Positions 25,054-34,483 of a stretch of DNA of 64,000 bases are shown here, piece after piece (the stretch's first letter is position 1; each line of letters opens with the position of its first letter). Below the pieces are notes generated by a model that made no database searches, had not been told where the DNA came from, and saw only the letters and a list, made by a program, of their open reading frames with translations. Origin of the DNA: Actinotalea solisilvae. Lineage in GTDB: Bacteria; Actinomycetota; Actinomycetes; Actinomycetales; Cellulomonadaceae. The DNA is taken from NCBI RefSeq assembly GCF_016464425.1, contig NZ_JADDKQ010000023.1, positions 1 through 64,000 on the forward strand, written 5' to 3'. The translations under genes and the position numbers were made by a program.

Positions 25054-26598
25054 GTGGCCGAGAAGGCTGGCACCCCGACGCTGTCCGGAGTCCCTGGAGC
25101 AGCAATTCGTGACGAAATGGACGATGCGTCCGGAATCTCGAACGAAACGGACATCTCGTCCGCGGCGGGACTTGCCGGGCAGCGGTGGTGGGTGAGCTAC
25201 GCCACGCGCATTCTCGTCACGGACGCCGTGGCCGTCTATGTCGCGGTGTTCACTGCGTACGTCGTCCGGCACGACGTCGCCGGCATCACTCGCGTCAGCG
25301 GGGACTTCTCACCGAGCTACCTCGCGGTCTCCATCGTGCTCATGTGGGCGTGGCTGTTCGCGCTCGTCGCGGGCCGGACGCAGGACCGCCGCCTCGTCGG
25401 CGTCGGACCGACCGAGTACCAGCGCGTCTTCACGGTCTCCTGGCAGCTCTTCGCGGCAGTGGCCGTCGTGGCCTACCTCGGGAAGATGGAGATCGGCCGC
25501 GGCTACCTGGGTCTGGCCTTTCCCCTCGGCCTGGTGCTCCTGCTCGCCGGGCGCTTCGCTTGGCGCCGGTGGCTGCACCGCCGCCGCCGCGCCGGGCGCT
25601 ACCAGTCGCGGGTGCTCGTGGTCGGGCACGAGGGCAAGGCTGAGTACCTCGTCGAGGAGCTCGGCGCGCGGTTCGGCGCGGGGTTCGGCGTCGTGGGCGT
25701 CTGCCTGCCGTCCGGCGAGGTGCGCGGCGGCACCGTCGGCGGCGTGCCGGTCCTGGGAGACATGGCTGAGGCCGCAGCGGTCGCCCGGCGGGAGCGCGTC
25801 GACGTCGTCACCGTGGTGGGTGCGGACTCGCTCACGGCCGACACAGTCCGCAGGCTCGGATGGGATCTCGAGGGCAGCGGCATCGACCTCGCGCTCACGA
25901 TGTCCTACCGCGACGTCGCCGGGCCGCGGGTCATCATGAACCCCGTCCACGGTCTGCCCTTGGTCTACGTCGACGAGCCTCACTTCACCGGGCCCAAGTA
26001 CGTCATCAAGACGGTGGCCGACTGGTGCGGTGCCCTGGTGCTCTGCGTGCTGCTCGCGCCGGTCCTCCTCGTCATCGCCGCACTCGTGCGGCTATCCGGG
26101 CCCGGCCCCATCTTCTACCGGCAGGAGCGGATCGGGGCCGGCGGGCAGACCTTCCGCATGCTCAAGTTCCGCTCGATGGTCGTCGACGCGCACCAGCGGC
26201 TCGCGGAGGTCCTCGCCGCGGATGGCGTCGAGAGCGTCGGGCTCTTCTACAAGCCCAAGAACGACCCGCGCGTCACGGCGATCGGCCGCGTGCTCCGGCG
26301 CTACTCGCTCGACGAGCTGCCCCAGCTCTTCAACGTCCTGGCGGGAGACATGAGCCTCGTGGGCCCGCGTCCGCAGATCGCCGACGAGGTCGCGCTCTAC
26401 GACCGGAAGGCGCACCGGCGCCTGCTCGTGAAGCCCGGACTCACAGGCCTGTGGCAGACGTCCGGCCGGTCGGGCCTCACGCCCGAGGAGGGCATCCGGA
26501 TGGACGTGTACTACGTCGAGAACTGGACGCTCTTCGGTGACGTCCTCATCCTTGCGCGCACGGCGAAGGCCGTGCTGCGGGGGGAGGGGGCACGATGA
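25054..26598 (+). CDS. polyprenyl-phosphate sugar-1-phosphate transferase (priming enzyme, WbaP/CpsE family)
   Basis: The 514-residue protein has about five TM helices in the N-terminal half, then a C-terminal bacterial sugar transferase domain from about residue 311 (TGPKYVIKTVADW), with SLDELPQLFNVLAGDMSLVG and KPGLTGLWQTSGRS. It transfers a sugar-1-phosphate to undecaprenyl phosphate to begin the repeat unit. A GTG start at 25054 with TGGAGG seven bases before it is chosen over ATGs at 25000 and 25009. It is first in a nine-gene rightward operon and divergent from the kinase gene. Confidence 0.92.
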   Translation: MAEKAGTPTLSGVPGAAIRDEMDDASGISNETDISSAAGLAGQRWWVSYATRILVTDAVAVYVAVFTAYVVRHDVAGITRVSGDFSPSYLAVSIVLMWAWLFALVAGRTQDRRLVGVGPTEYQRVFTVSWQLFAAVAVVAYLGKMEIGRGYLGLAFPLGLVLLLAGRFAWRRWLHRRRRAGRYQSRVLVVGHEGKAEYLVEELGARFGAGFGVVGVCLPSGEVRGGTVGGVPVLGDMAEAAAVARRERVDVVTVVGADSLTADTVRRLGWDLEGSGIDLALTMSYRDVAGPRVIMNPVHGLPLVYVDEPHFTGPKYVIKTVADWCGALVLCVLLAPVLLVIAALVRLSGPGPIFYRQERIGAGGQTFRMLKFRSMVVDAHQRLAEVLAADGVESVGLFYKPKNDPRVTAIGRVLRRYSLDELPQLFNVLAGDMSLVGPRPQIADEVALYDRKAHRRLLVKPGLTGLWQTSGRSGLTPEEGIRMDVYYVENWTLFGDVLILARTAKAVLRGEGAR

Positions 26599-27497
26599 AC
26601 GAGACCGAGGTGCTCGCGCCCCCAGAGGTCGAGGTGGTCATCGTCGCCTACGGCTCCGCGCCGCTGCTGCGCCGCTGCCTGACCTCTCTGCGCGATGTTT
26701 CAGCGCAAGGACTGCGCCTCCGGGTGCACGTGGTCGACAACGCCAGCCCCGACGGGACGCCCGACGTCGTCGCGCGTGAGTTCCCCGAGGTCGTCCTGTG
26801 GCGTAGGTCGACGAACGACGGCTTCGCCGTGGCCACGAACATGGCTCTCCGTGCCGTCACAGCCCCCTTTGCCTTGGTACTCAACCCGGACACCGAGGTC
26901 CCCGTCGGCACTCTGGACCACCTGCTCGCCACGATGGCGGCGCACCCTAAGGCGGCCGTCGTCGGCTGCCGCCTGATGCGCCTGGACGGCACGCTCGACC
27001 ACGCCGCGAAGAGGTCGATCCCTGATCCGTACGAGGCCCTGAAGTACTTCGTTCGCAGGACCTCACGCTCGGACTACCTCGCGCCGGACGTCGACGACGA
27101 CGAACTCGGGCGTGTCGACGCCATCAATGGCGCACTGATGCTCGTCCGTACGGAGGCGCTCTCCGAAGTCGGGCTGCTGGACGAGAGGTACTGGATGTAC
27201 GGCGAGGACCTCGACTGGTGCGTGCGGTTCTCTGCTGCTGGCTACCACGTCCTCTACGACGGCCAGGTGAGCGCCCTGCACGTCAAGGGCGCAACCGCGG
27301 ACCGTCGCCGATCGCTACGCCTCGTGTGGCACTTCCACCGGAGCATGGCCCTGTTCTACCGCACCCACCAAGCTGGTCGTCATCCGTTGCTCGACGGAGC
27401 GGTCTACGTCGCGATCGGTGGACGGTTCCTTTCCCTGGCTGCGTTGGCGCCGGTGCGAGCGGCCGTGTCCCGCCTCAAGCGGGCGGTGGCCGCGTGA
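26595..27497 (+). CDS. glycosyltransferase family 2
   Basis: The 300-residue protein has a GT-A fold: VEVVIVAYGSAPLLRRCLTS, VVDNASPDGT, the metal motif in LVLNPDTEVP, a MYGEDLDWCVRF catalytic region, and a C-terminal helix region without clear TM segments. It resembles rhamnosyl-type GT2 enzymes of Gram-positive surface glycans; the donor sugar is unknown. The ATG overlaps the upstream stop by 4 bases. Confidence 0.9.
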   Translation: MNETEVLAPPEVEVVIVAYGSAPLLRRCLTSLRDVSAQGLRLRVHVVDNASPDGTPDVVAREFPEVVLWRRSTNDGFAVATNMALRAVTAPFALVLNPDTEVPVGTLDHLLATMAAHPKAAVVGCRLMRLDGTLDHAAKRSIPDPYEALKYFVRRTSRSDYLAPDVDDDELGRVDAINGALMLVRTEALSEVGLLDERYWMYGEDLDWCVRFSAAGYHVLYDGQVSALHVKGATADRRRSLRLVWHFHRSMALFYRTHQAGRHPLLDGAVYVAIGGRFLSLAALAPVRAAVSRLKRAVAA

Positions 27498-28357
27498 CGT
27501 CACGACTCGAACCGGACGCCGCAGTCGACCTTGTGGTCGTGATCCTCAACTGGAACTCGGGCTACGACACCACTGCTGCCGTGCTGACCCTCAGGGAGAC
27601 CTGGAACGGCGAGATCCTCGTGGTCGACAACGGATCCACCCGAGGCCTGGACGTGCTGCGCGATCTCGAGTCGGTGCGGGGTGTGACCATCCATCGTCGC
27701 TCGACCAACGGTGGGTACGCCGCGGGCATGAACACTGGGATGCAGGAGGCGGCTCGGCGAGGCTTCACCCACGCGGCGCTCGTCAATGCCGACGCCCGTC
27801 CCGACGGTATGACGTTGCGGCGTCTCGCGGAGCTCGCGGCCGACGCGGCCGTCGTCGGCACCGCTCAGCGGTCCCCCGCGGGCGAGTACGTCACGGCGGC
27901 GGTCGGCGCCGGCGTGTTCCCGAGGTCCTTCACGTGCGGCGGATGTCGAGATGGCCAGCATGAGGTGGACGTCGTCTCGGGGGCGACGATCGTCGTGGAG
28001 CTCGCGACGGCATGCATGCTCGATGGCATGGACGAATCGTTCTTCCACTATGCCGAGGAGGTCGACTACTGCCTGCGCGTCCGGCGCATCTCGGGGCGGA
28101 TCGTGTGGTCCTGCAGCACCGTGGTGCCGCACGCCGTAGGGGGGTCGTTGGCGCACGCGTCGCCCACCGCCCACTACTACAGGGCGCGGAACAAGGTGCT
28201 GCTGGCACGCAGACACGGTGTCCCGCTGACCCATCCCCGGCTGGTCAAGGATCAGCTGATCTTCTGCGCGGCGGCCATGCGAGACGGTGCGGCCCGTGCG
28301 TGGGCAGTGGGTGCGCTCGACGGAGCCCGTGGCGTCACGGGGGCGCGGCCCTCGTGA
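27494..28357 (+). CDS. glycosyltransferase family 2
   Basis: The 287-residue enzyme has LVVVILNWNSGYDTTAAVLT, LVVDNGSTRGL and an acceptor-side motif, HYAEEVDYCLRVRR. The usual DxD position reads NADARPDG. A CGGC pair (TCGGCRDGQ, near residue 148) is unusual for GT2 and may be a disulfide or metal site. The GTG start overlaps the upstream stop. It is the second GT2 of the operon and probably adds another sugar of the repeat unit. Confidence 0.88.
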   Translation: MTSRLEPDAAVDLVVVILNWNSGYDTTAAVLTLRETWNGEILVVDNGSTRGLDVLRDLESVRGVTIHRRSTNGGYAAGMNTGMQEAARRGFTHAALVNADARPDGMTLRRLAELAADAAVVGTAQRSPAGEYVTAAVGAGVFPRSFTCGGCRDGQHEVDVVSGATIVVELATACMLDGMDESFFHYAEEVDYCLRVRRISGRIVWSCSTVVPHAVGGSLAHASPTAHYYRARNKVLLARRHGVPLTHPRLVKDQLIFCAAAMRDGAARAWAVGALDGARGVTGARPS

Positions 28358-29523
28358 AGGTGATGGTCTTCTCGCACTCAGCGGGGCGTGGCGGCGCGGA
28401 ACGCTCGATGCTCGCGCTGGTGTCAGTCCTCTCTCGGCGTGGCAACGACGTCGCCGTCGCCGTGCCGGGGGACGGGCCGCTCGAAACCCTCGTGCGGGAC
28501 GCTGCGCCTGGCGTCGCCCTGTTCCGCTCCCCGGGACACCGTTGGGTCTCACCCAGGGCCGGCGGGCCGGCGGGAGCCATCAGGTTGCTGCAGTGCGTGA
28601 TGGACCTGCCTCGTGTGGCCCGGCTCCTGCGCAGCACGGCGCCCGACGTCGTGGTCGTCAACACCTCGGTGACGCCCGCCCCGATGCTCGCGGCCACACT
28701 CATGCGCATCCCGTGCGTCGTGCTGGTGCGTGAGGCGATCGCCAGCAACCCGGTCATGGCGTCCGCTGTGAGCAGGAGGACCCTCGTCAAGGCATTGCAC
28801 GCGTGGTCCGACTGCCTCGTCGCCGTCTCCGACTTCGTCGGCCGGCAAGTAGACGCAGACCTCGTCGTGCTCGAGCACGTGGCGGCCTTGGCGCCTCAGC
28901 CCCGGACCGAGCGCACGGGGCCGCTGCGAGCGGCGGTCATCGGGGCCGTGACGCGCGACAAGGGGCAGCTCGACGCGGTCGAGGCCGTGCGGCATGCCCG
29001 CGCTCGGGGTGCAGATGTGGTGCTCGAGCTCCACGGCCCCGGCAGCGAGCGCGACGTCGCCGTCGTGCGCGACCGCGCCCGGGCGGTCGGAATTTCAGAC
29101 TTCGTCCGAATCGAGGGTGAGGCGGATGACGTCTCCGCGCTCCTCGCACGAACCGACGTGCTTCTCGTGCCGTCGCGCCATGAGGCGTTCGGCCGGGTGA
29201 CGGTCGAGGCGCTCCACGCCGGAGTGCCCGTGGTCGGCTACCGCGCGGGCGGGACGACCGAGGCGCTGTCGAGAGGCGGTGGTGTTCTCATCGAGCCGAG
29301 CGCCGCCGCGATGGGTGACGCGATCGCCCGGCTCGCGAGCGACGGGTCCATGCTCGCCGCGCTCACCCGCCAGGCAGCAGGCGCTGGTGCCTTGTGGCGC
29401 CTCGAGCCGACCGACGGCGACCTCGCCGACGTGGTCGAGATCGTCGCTCGCGGTGAAGGTGACCGGACGCGCGCTTCAGCGGCCCCTGAGAGCGCCTCGG
29501 CCGCGCGGGGTGCACATGGCTGA
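28354..29523 (+). CDS. glycosyltransferase family 4 (GT-B)
   Basis: The 389-residue protein has an N-terminal domain with the HSAGRGGAERSML loop and a C-terminal Glycos_transf_1 domain with GAVTRDKGQLDAVEAV, then PSRHEAFGRVTVEALHAGVP (the EX7E motif). It is a retaining GT-B enzyme acting at the cytoplasmic face. The GTG start overlaps the upstream stop by 4 bases; a second GTG two codons later is possible. Confidence 0.9.
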   Translation: MKVMVFSHSAGRGGAERSMLALVSVLSRRGNDVAVAVPGDGPLETLVRDAAPGVALFRSPGHRWVSPRAGGPAGAIRLLQCVMDLPRVARLLRSTAPDVVVVNTSVTPAPMLAATLMRIPCVVLVREAIASNPVMASAVSRRTLVKALHAWSDCLVAVSDFVGRQVDADLVVLEHVAALAPQPRTERTGPLRAAVIGAVTRDKGQLDAVEAVRHARARGADVVLELHGPGSERDVAVVRDRARAVGISDFVRIEGEADDVSALLARTDVLLVPSRHEAFGRVTVEALHAGVPVVGYRAGGTTEALSRGGGVLIEPSAAAMGDAIARLASDGSMLAALTRQAAGAGALWRLEPTDGDLADVVEIVARGEGDRTRASAAPESASAARGAHG

Positions 29524-30838
29524 CGTCTCCGTGGAGGTCGCGCCTACACGGGCGGGCGGCCGTGCGGTGCGGCGGGAAGGTGCCGCGCTACACCGTGCTC
29601 TCTTCCTCGTCCTGCCCGTGACGACCGTGGCACCGGCGCTAGGTCCGGCCGGGACGCCGCTGCGCGTCCTGGTCGCGGTCGCCGTCGCCGCTCTGGTGCT
29701 CAAGGCGCCAGCGCGGCTTCGACCCGGCACTGCCGGTGTCCTGATCGTCTTCGTCCTCCTCCTGATGGCCGAGGCGCTCGGGGCGCCGAGCCTGGAGTAC
29801 GGCATGGTCCGGCTGCTCAACTGGGTGATGTTCGTGCCTCTGCTGTTCGTTCGGGGTGACGATCGCACCCTCCGGGTTCTGTGCGCATCGCTCCTGGTCG
29901 CGTGCTGGATCCAACTCGCCGGCGTCGCGCTCCAGCACACCGGGTACATTCGCGGGACCTGGGGAGGCCTAGTCGTCAGCGGCAGTGTGCTCGACGCGGA
30001 GGGACGCACGCTGCTGACGCGGTACACGGGCTTCCTCGGTAACCCGAACGACCTGGGCCTGCTGCTCGGCCTCGGCGTCATGGTCTGCCTCATCGGACTG
30101 GTCAGCCGGGTGTACGCCCGGCGCGCGGGGATCGTCGTCTCGTTGGCTGCCTTCACCTGGGGGCTGTTCGTGACTGGCTCCCGCGGCGCGATCTTGGGGC
30201 TCGTGGTCGGCTTGGTCGTCGTGGTCGCACTGCTCCGTCCGCGCCACGCGGCCGCAGTGACCGTCGTCGGAGCACTCGTCGGTGTGGTGCCCGTGCTGAC
30301 GTCGGACAGCGTACGTCGCGTGATCGACTCGATCGGGTCGATTCTCGGCGGCCGCGACGCGAGCGCCTCGTTCCGCTCGACCTTGTGGAGGGAGCAGCTA
30401 CGGGTCAACGACGCGTGGTTCTTCGGCAACGGGTTCGGAGGCTACGTAGCCGGGTCGCCCACAACATCGGGGACCACCACCGGGACGATCGACAACGCGT
30501 GGCTCAAGCTCTTGCTCGAGGCAGGTCTCGCCGGGTGCGTCCTCCTTGCGGGCCTCGTTCTGAGCGTTGTCGTGCCGCTCCTACGCGCGCGGCGCGAGGG
30601 GAACGACGTGACCTCCGTCGGCAGGGTGCTCGTCACAGCGGGCCTGGCGATGGTTCTGTGGCGGTCGCTCTCGGCAGATCTGCTGGACGTCAACCCGTGG
30701 AACGCAATCCTGTGGTTGATGTTGGGCCTCGGCTCGAGCCTCGCACGGCCCGTCGACGTCCTGCGGATCGGCACCGCAGTAGGCGTCAAGCACGGCCGCG
30801 TCGCCACCGAGGTCCCGAAAGGAAGGCTGCTGCCTTGA
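29516..30838 (+). CDS. O-antigen ligase/polymerase family protein (Wzy-like)
   Basis: The 440-residue membrane protein has about 10-12 TM helices and the Wzy_C/O-antigen ligase signature (RYTGFLGNPNDLGLLLGLG, then the large outer loop with GNGFGGYVAG and DNAWLKLLLEAGL). Polymerisation of flipped repeat units on the outer face is the expected role; ligase activity is less likely, since Gram-positive EPS loci lack lipid A-core. The start overlaps the upstream gene by 8 bases. Confidence 0.87.
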   Translation: MADVSVEVAPTRAGGRAVRREGAALHRALFLVLPVTTVAPALGPAGTPLRVLVAVAVAALVLKAPARLRPGTAGVLIVFVLLLMAEALGAPSLEYGMVRLLNWVMFVPLLFVRGDDRTLRVLCASLLVACWIQLAGVALQHTGYIRGTWGGLVVSGSVLDAEGRTLLTRYTGFLGNPNDLGLLLGLGVMVCLIGLVSRVYARRAGIVVSLAAFTWGLFVTGSRGAILGLVVGLVVVVALLRPRHAAAVTVVGALVGVVPVLTSDSVRRVIDSIGSILGGRDASASFRSTLWREQLRVNDAWFFGNGFGGYVAGSPTTSGTTTGTIDNAWLKLLLEAGLAGCVLLAGLVLSVVVPLLRARREGNDVTSVGRVLVTAGLAMVLWRSLSADLLDVNPWNAILWLMLGLGSSLARPVDVLRIGTAVGVKHGRVATEVPKGRLLP

Positions 30839-32184
30839 CCGCCCCACAGAAGGGCCTCGTTGCGCTCATCGGAGCCTATGAGCGCGACAACTTCGGCGAC
30901 CTCCTGTTCCTGCTCCAGACGGAGGCCTACCTCGCCGATCATGGGCTGGAGACCCTTGCGACCTCCGCGTTCGAGGCGGACATGACGCCGTTGCTCGGCC
31001 GCCGCATCCCGGCATTCCACCGAATCCTCGAACGCCAGGCCGTCGACCACATCTGGACGGTCGGGGGCGAGGTGGGTGGCGCGACGATGGCCACGGCCAT
31101 CGCAGCGCTGGGAGCGCGTCACGGGCTCCACGCCGGCCGCGCCGCCGCGATCCGTACGCTGAGCGGAGCTTCACCGCAGGCGCCTGCGTACCTCGCGCGC
31201 CCGACGGCCTTCCCGAGGAACGCTCTCGCTTCTCTCACGCTGAACTCCGTGGGCCTGGCAGGACTGTCTGGTGTGCCGGTCGAGGACCGCCTCGTCCACC
31301 TCGCAGCGCTGCGCGAGGCCGACTCGGTGATCGTGCGTGACACCTCGAGCGCGGACCTGCTCGCCCGCGAAGGGGTTGCGCACAGGCTGGCACCGGATCT
31401 GATCCACACGTTGGCCCTCACGAGGCCCCAGCCGCGACGTCATTCCGACATCGTCCTGGTCCAGGCATCGGAGCGGTGGATCCGCGCAGTCGGTCCGCAG
31501 TCGCTCGCGCGTGCCTTGGTCAGCGCGCCGGACCTGAAGACGGCGCGGATCCGCCTCTTCCTCGCTGGCACGGCGCCGGGTCACGACTCGGTCGACGCCT
31601 TCGCAGCCGTGGCCAGGCACGTCCGCGCGCTGGCACCCGCGACGGACATCGAGCTCGATGGCAGCTCCAGGGATCCGTGGCAGCTCGTGAACAGGATCAG
31701 CGAGGCTCGTCTCTGGATCGGCCAGTCCCTCCACGGGCGAATCGTCTCTGCGGCGTACGGCGTCCCGCGGTTGAGCCTCGCGGACCCGAAGCTGGACGCC
31801 TACGCGGCGACGTGGGACGAGGGCATGCCGGCCGGCGTGATCCCGACCACGCTGGGCAGCGCGGTCGAGAGGGCCCTCTCACGTGAGGCCGCGCGTGGAG
31901 ACGAGGGCGTGGGTCGACGGCTCGGCACGCTGGCCGATGCCTCGATGCGCGAGTCGATCGCGGTGATGCTCGCTCGTACACCAGCGGATCGATTCGCCAG
32001 TCGGATCGCAGGCGTCGAGGACCTTCGCCGCCGTCAGGTGGCGGTGCTCGAGGCGGCGGTGACGCGCAAGCTCAGCAGAGGTCTCCGTACGGCGGTGCGA
32101 CGCTCGACCGGGCACGCCCGCCGCCAGGCGCGGATGGCCGCGCTGCGCGTGCGCTCGGCCATGCCGCATGAAGGTGAGCGATGA
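30835..32184 (+). CDS. polysaccharide pyruvyl transferase family protein
   Basis: The 449-residue protein has the PF04230-type pattern: LIGAYERDNFGDLLFLL at the N-terminus, VRDTSSADLLAREGV, and the C-terminal GQSLHGRIVSAAYGVP with its conserved His. It should transfer pyruvate ketals from phosphoenolpyruvate to a glycan (CsaB-like), giving an acidic polymer. A rare TTG start overlaps the wzy stop (TTGA), with AAAGGAAGG about 8 bases upstream. The last 60 residues form an Arg-rich helical tail. Confidence 0.87.
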   Translation: MTAPQKGLVALIGAYERDNFGDLLFLLQTEAYLADHGLETLATSAFEADMTPLLGRRIPAFHRILERQAVDHIWTVGGEVGGATMATAIAALGARHGLHAGRAAAIRTLSGASPQAPAYLARPTAFPRNALASLTLNSVGLAGLSGVPVEDRLVHLAALREADSVIVRDTSSADLLAREGVAHRLAPDLIHTLALTRPQPRRHSDIVLVQASERWIRAVGPQSLARALVSAPDLKTARIRLFLAGTAPGHDSVDAFAAVARHVRALAPATDIELDGSSRDPWQLVNRISEARLWIGQSLHGRIVSAAYGVPRLSLADPKLDAYAATWDEGMPAGVIPTTLGSAVERALSREAARGDEGVGRRLGTLADASMRESIAVMLARTPADRFASRIAGVEDLRRRQVAVLEAAVTRKLSRGLRTAVRRSTGHARRQARMAALRVRSAMPHEGER

Positions 32185-33482
32185 CCTACGACGCGGTCGC
32201 CGACCCGCCTGCCATGGTGGCGCCGCCGGATGCGTCATCGCGAGACAGGCCCGTCGTCCTGGTGCTGGGTCGCTTCGGTGCGATGGCATGCGTCCTGCTG
32301 GCCGCACCAGTGATTGCGCGGGCGCTCGGCCCCGACGGTCGCGGGATGACCGCGACGGCGCTCGCTGTGCTCGCCGTGCTGCCCGTGGTGGTCGGTCTCG
32401 GGATGCCGCTCGCGATCCGTCGGCGACTCGCCGTGGGGGCCTCGGCCCGCGCTGACCTGGTTCGTACAGGTCGACTCCTCGCTGCCCTCACCCTGGTGCC
32501 CTCTGTCGTCCTTGCGCTCACGCTGGAGCCTTTGCTGCTGCCCGGGCTCGAGCCCGCCTCGCGGGTCGCGTTCGGCGTCTCGGCAGCGCTCGTGCCCTTC
32601 TCCGTCTCGTGGTCGATCGACGCCAACGTCCTCCTGGTCGAGCGCAGGTTCCGAGCGCTGGCGATGCTCTCGGTGGTGCATGGGGCCGTCTCGACCGTGA
32701 TCGTGCTGGCGACCTGGTGGGGCGGCAGCCTCGGGGTGCCGACTGTGATCTATGCCTTCCTCGCGGGCAACGTCGTGGCGTTCCTCCTCGGCCTCGTCCT
32801 GGTCCACGAGCGGGGTGGCCGAGTGAGCGGGGTGACAGACGTGGCACGGGAAGGCATGTCGCTCGTGGGCGGCCAGCTCGCGGAGATCCTGTCCGGGCGC
32901 GTCGCCCAGGTCGTGGCGCTGCCGTTGATCGGCGCGTCCGGTGCGGGCCTCTACTCCGTCGCCGTGACCACCGGCTCTCTGAGCGCGCCGGTCCCTGAGG
33001 CATTCGGCAACTCCGCCTTCGCCCGGCTGGCGGGCGACGCCGATCGTGGCACGCTGATCGCTGCGCTGCGCGGCGGATCGGGCCTCGCACTCACGAGCGC
33101 GGCCTCGGTCGCCGCGGCGGGCTGGTTCCTCATTCCTGTCGTCTTCGGTGCAGCCTTCGCGGACGCACGCCCGCTCGCGCTCCTCGTCGGCTTGACCACA
33201 TGGTTCAACGGCCTTGCGGGGATCGGTGGTGCGGCGCTCGCGGCCCGTCGTCAGGGTCGCCGCATGACGATCGCGCGCGCCACGGGACTCGGCGTCACAG
33301 TCGTCCTGGTCGGCTTCGGGGCGCGCCACGGTGCGACGGGGCTCGCCAGTGCAGTGGCTCTCGGTTCCCTGGTGTCGTGCGCCGTGACGCTTCGCCTTCT
33401 CGGTGTGGGGCCCACGGGCGGTCTACCCCTGCCGCGGGACGTCGTGCGCGGCGTGCGAGAGATGCTCGGACGGGGCCAATGA
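32181..33482 (+). CDS. oligosaccharide flippase (Wzx-like, MOP superfamily)
   Basis: The 433-residue protein has about 12 TM helices, first at GRFGAMACVLLAAPVIARAL. The LGPDGRGMTATALAVL loop after TM1 is the typical MOP/Wzx start. It should flip lipid-linked repeat units outward between the glycosyltransferases and Wzy. The ATG overlaps the pyruvyl transferase stop (ATGA). Confidence 0.87.
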   Translation: MTYDAVADPPAMVAPPDASSRDRPVVLVLGRFGAMACVLLAAPVIARALGPDGRGMTATALAVLAVLPVVVGLGMPLAIRRRLAVGASARADLVRTGRLLAALTLVPSVVLALTLEPLLLPGLEPASRVAFGVSAALVPFSVSWSIDANVLLVERRFRALAMLSVVHGAVSTVIVLATWWGGSLGVPTVIYAFLAGNVVAFLLGLVLVHERGGRVSGVTDVAREGMSLVGGQLAEILSGRVAQVVALPLIGASGAGLYSVAVTTGSLSAPVPEAFGNSAFARLAGDADRGTLIAALRGGSGLALTSAASVAAAGWFLIPVVFGAAFADARPLALLVGLTTWFNGLAGIGGAALAARRQGRRMTIARATGLGVTVVLVGFGARHGATGLASAVALGSLVSCAVTLRLLGVGPTGGLPLPRDVVRGVREMLGRGQ

Positions 33483-34483
33483 GCGAGCTCGTGGCGGAGG
33501 TCGTCGTCGTGCTCTACCGCTCGTTGCGCACGGCCGAGGCCGAGGTGATGCAGTTCCTCAACCTCGCGGCGACGGACGGCCGAGTCCGGTGGACCTTCGT
33601 CGACAACGATGAAGACGGGTCCGACGCGAAGGTGCTCGCCCCGCTCGTCGCGGAGCGCTCGAACGTGGAGCTCGTCCGACGGGCGGACAACCCCGGTTTC
33701 GCCGCGGCGTGCAACACCCGTGGTCTGTCCACCGACGCGCCGTGGCTCGTTCTTCTCAATCCAGATCTTACGGTGAGTGCGACCGCGTTCGCCGCCCTCG
33801 TCCGTTCGCTCACAGCCGCGGCCGACGACACCGATGCCCTAGCGTTCTCTCAGCAGACCGGTGGTCTTCATCACGCAGGCGTGGCGTTCACTCCGGCGGG
33901 ATGGTTCGTCGATCGACCCCTCGCCGGTCCGCGTGGGCGGTTGGGGCGGCGCGCGACGGTCTACCGGTCGTTGGGCGGAGCCGGACGGGTGCTCGGCCCC
34001 TCGGGCGGTGCCGCCGCGTACCGGACCGCCGCGTTCCGCGAGCTGGGGGGCTTCCACGAGCCGTACTTCGCGTGGGGCGAGGACGCGGACCTTGCTCTAC
34101 GGATGTACCTCGAGGGCCGTCGTACCGAGACCGTTCAGCTAGCACTTGCCCACCAGGGTGGTCACTCGGTCTCGGGCCGTGGCGTCTCGCGCCGCGCGTC
34201 TCTGCTGGTCCGGAACCGGATCCTGCTCGCAGCAAGGCTATACACGGCGCCGCAAACGGCTGCATTCGGAGCGTTCCTCGCGCTGGTGCTCGCCGCCAAG
34301 GTCCCCGTGCTTCTCCGTGCTCGGACGCTGGGGTCGACCCTGGCGGGTGTCCGCGCGGGCTTACGTGCGGCACCCAGCGCTCGTCGGGCCTACCGGGGTC
34401 GGCGCCTGGGGGTGCGCGACCACTCGTCCATGCGACGGAAGGTCGCGACCGGAAGAGGATTCACAGGAGCACCGTCGCAGTGA
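33479..34483 (+). CDS. glycosyltransferase family 2
   Basis: The 334-residue GT-A enzyme has VAEVVVVLYRSLRTAEAEV, FVDNDEDGSD, WLVLLNPDLTV, a catalytic-side AWGEDADLALRMY and a hydrophobic C-terminal helix near residues 270-290 (AAFGAFLALVLAAKVPVLL) that may dock it to the membrane, followed by a very basic tail. It is the third GT2 of the operon. ATGA overlaps with wzx. Confidence 0.9.
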   Translation: MSELVAEVVVVLYRSLRTAEAEVMQFLNLAATDGRVRWTFVDNDEDGSDAKVLAPLVAERSNVELVRRADNPGFAAACNTRGLSTDAPWLVLLNPDLTVSATAFAALVRSLTAAADDTDALAFSQQTGGLHHAGVAFTPAGWFVDRPLAGPRGRLGRRATVYRSLGGAGRVLGPSGGAAAYRTAAFRELGGFHEPYFAWGEDADLALRMYLEGRRTETVQLALAHQGGHSVSGRGVSRRASLLVRNRILLAARLYTAPQTAAFGAFLALVLAAKVPVLLRARTLGSTLAGVRAGLRAAPSARRAYRGRRLGVRDHSSMRRKVATGRGFTGAPSQ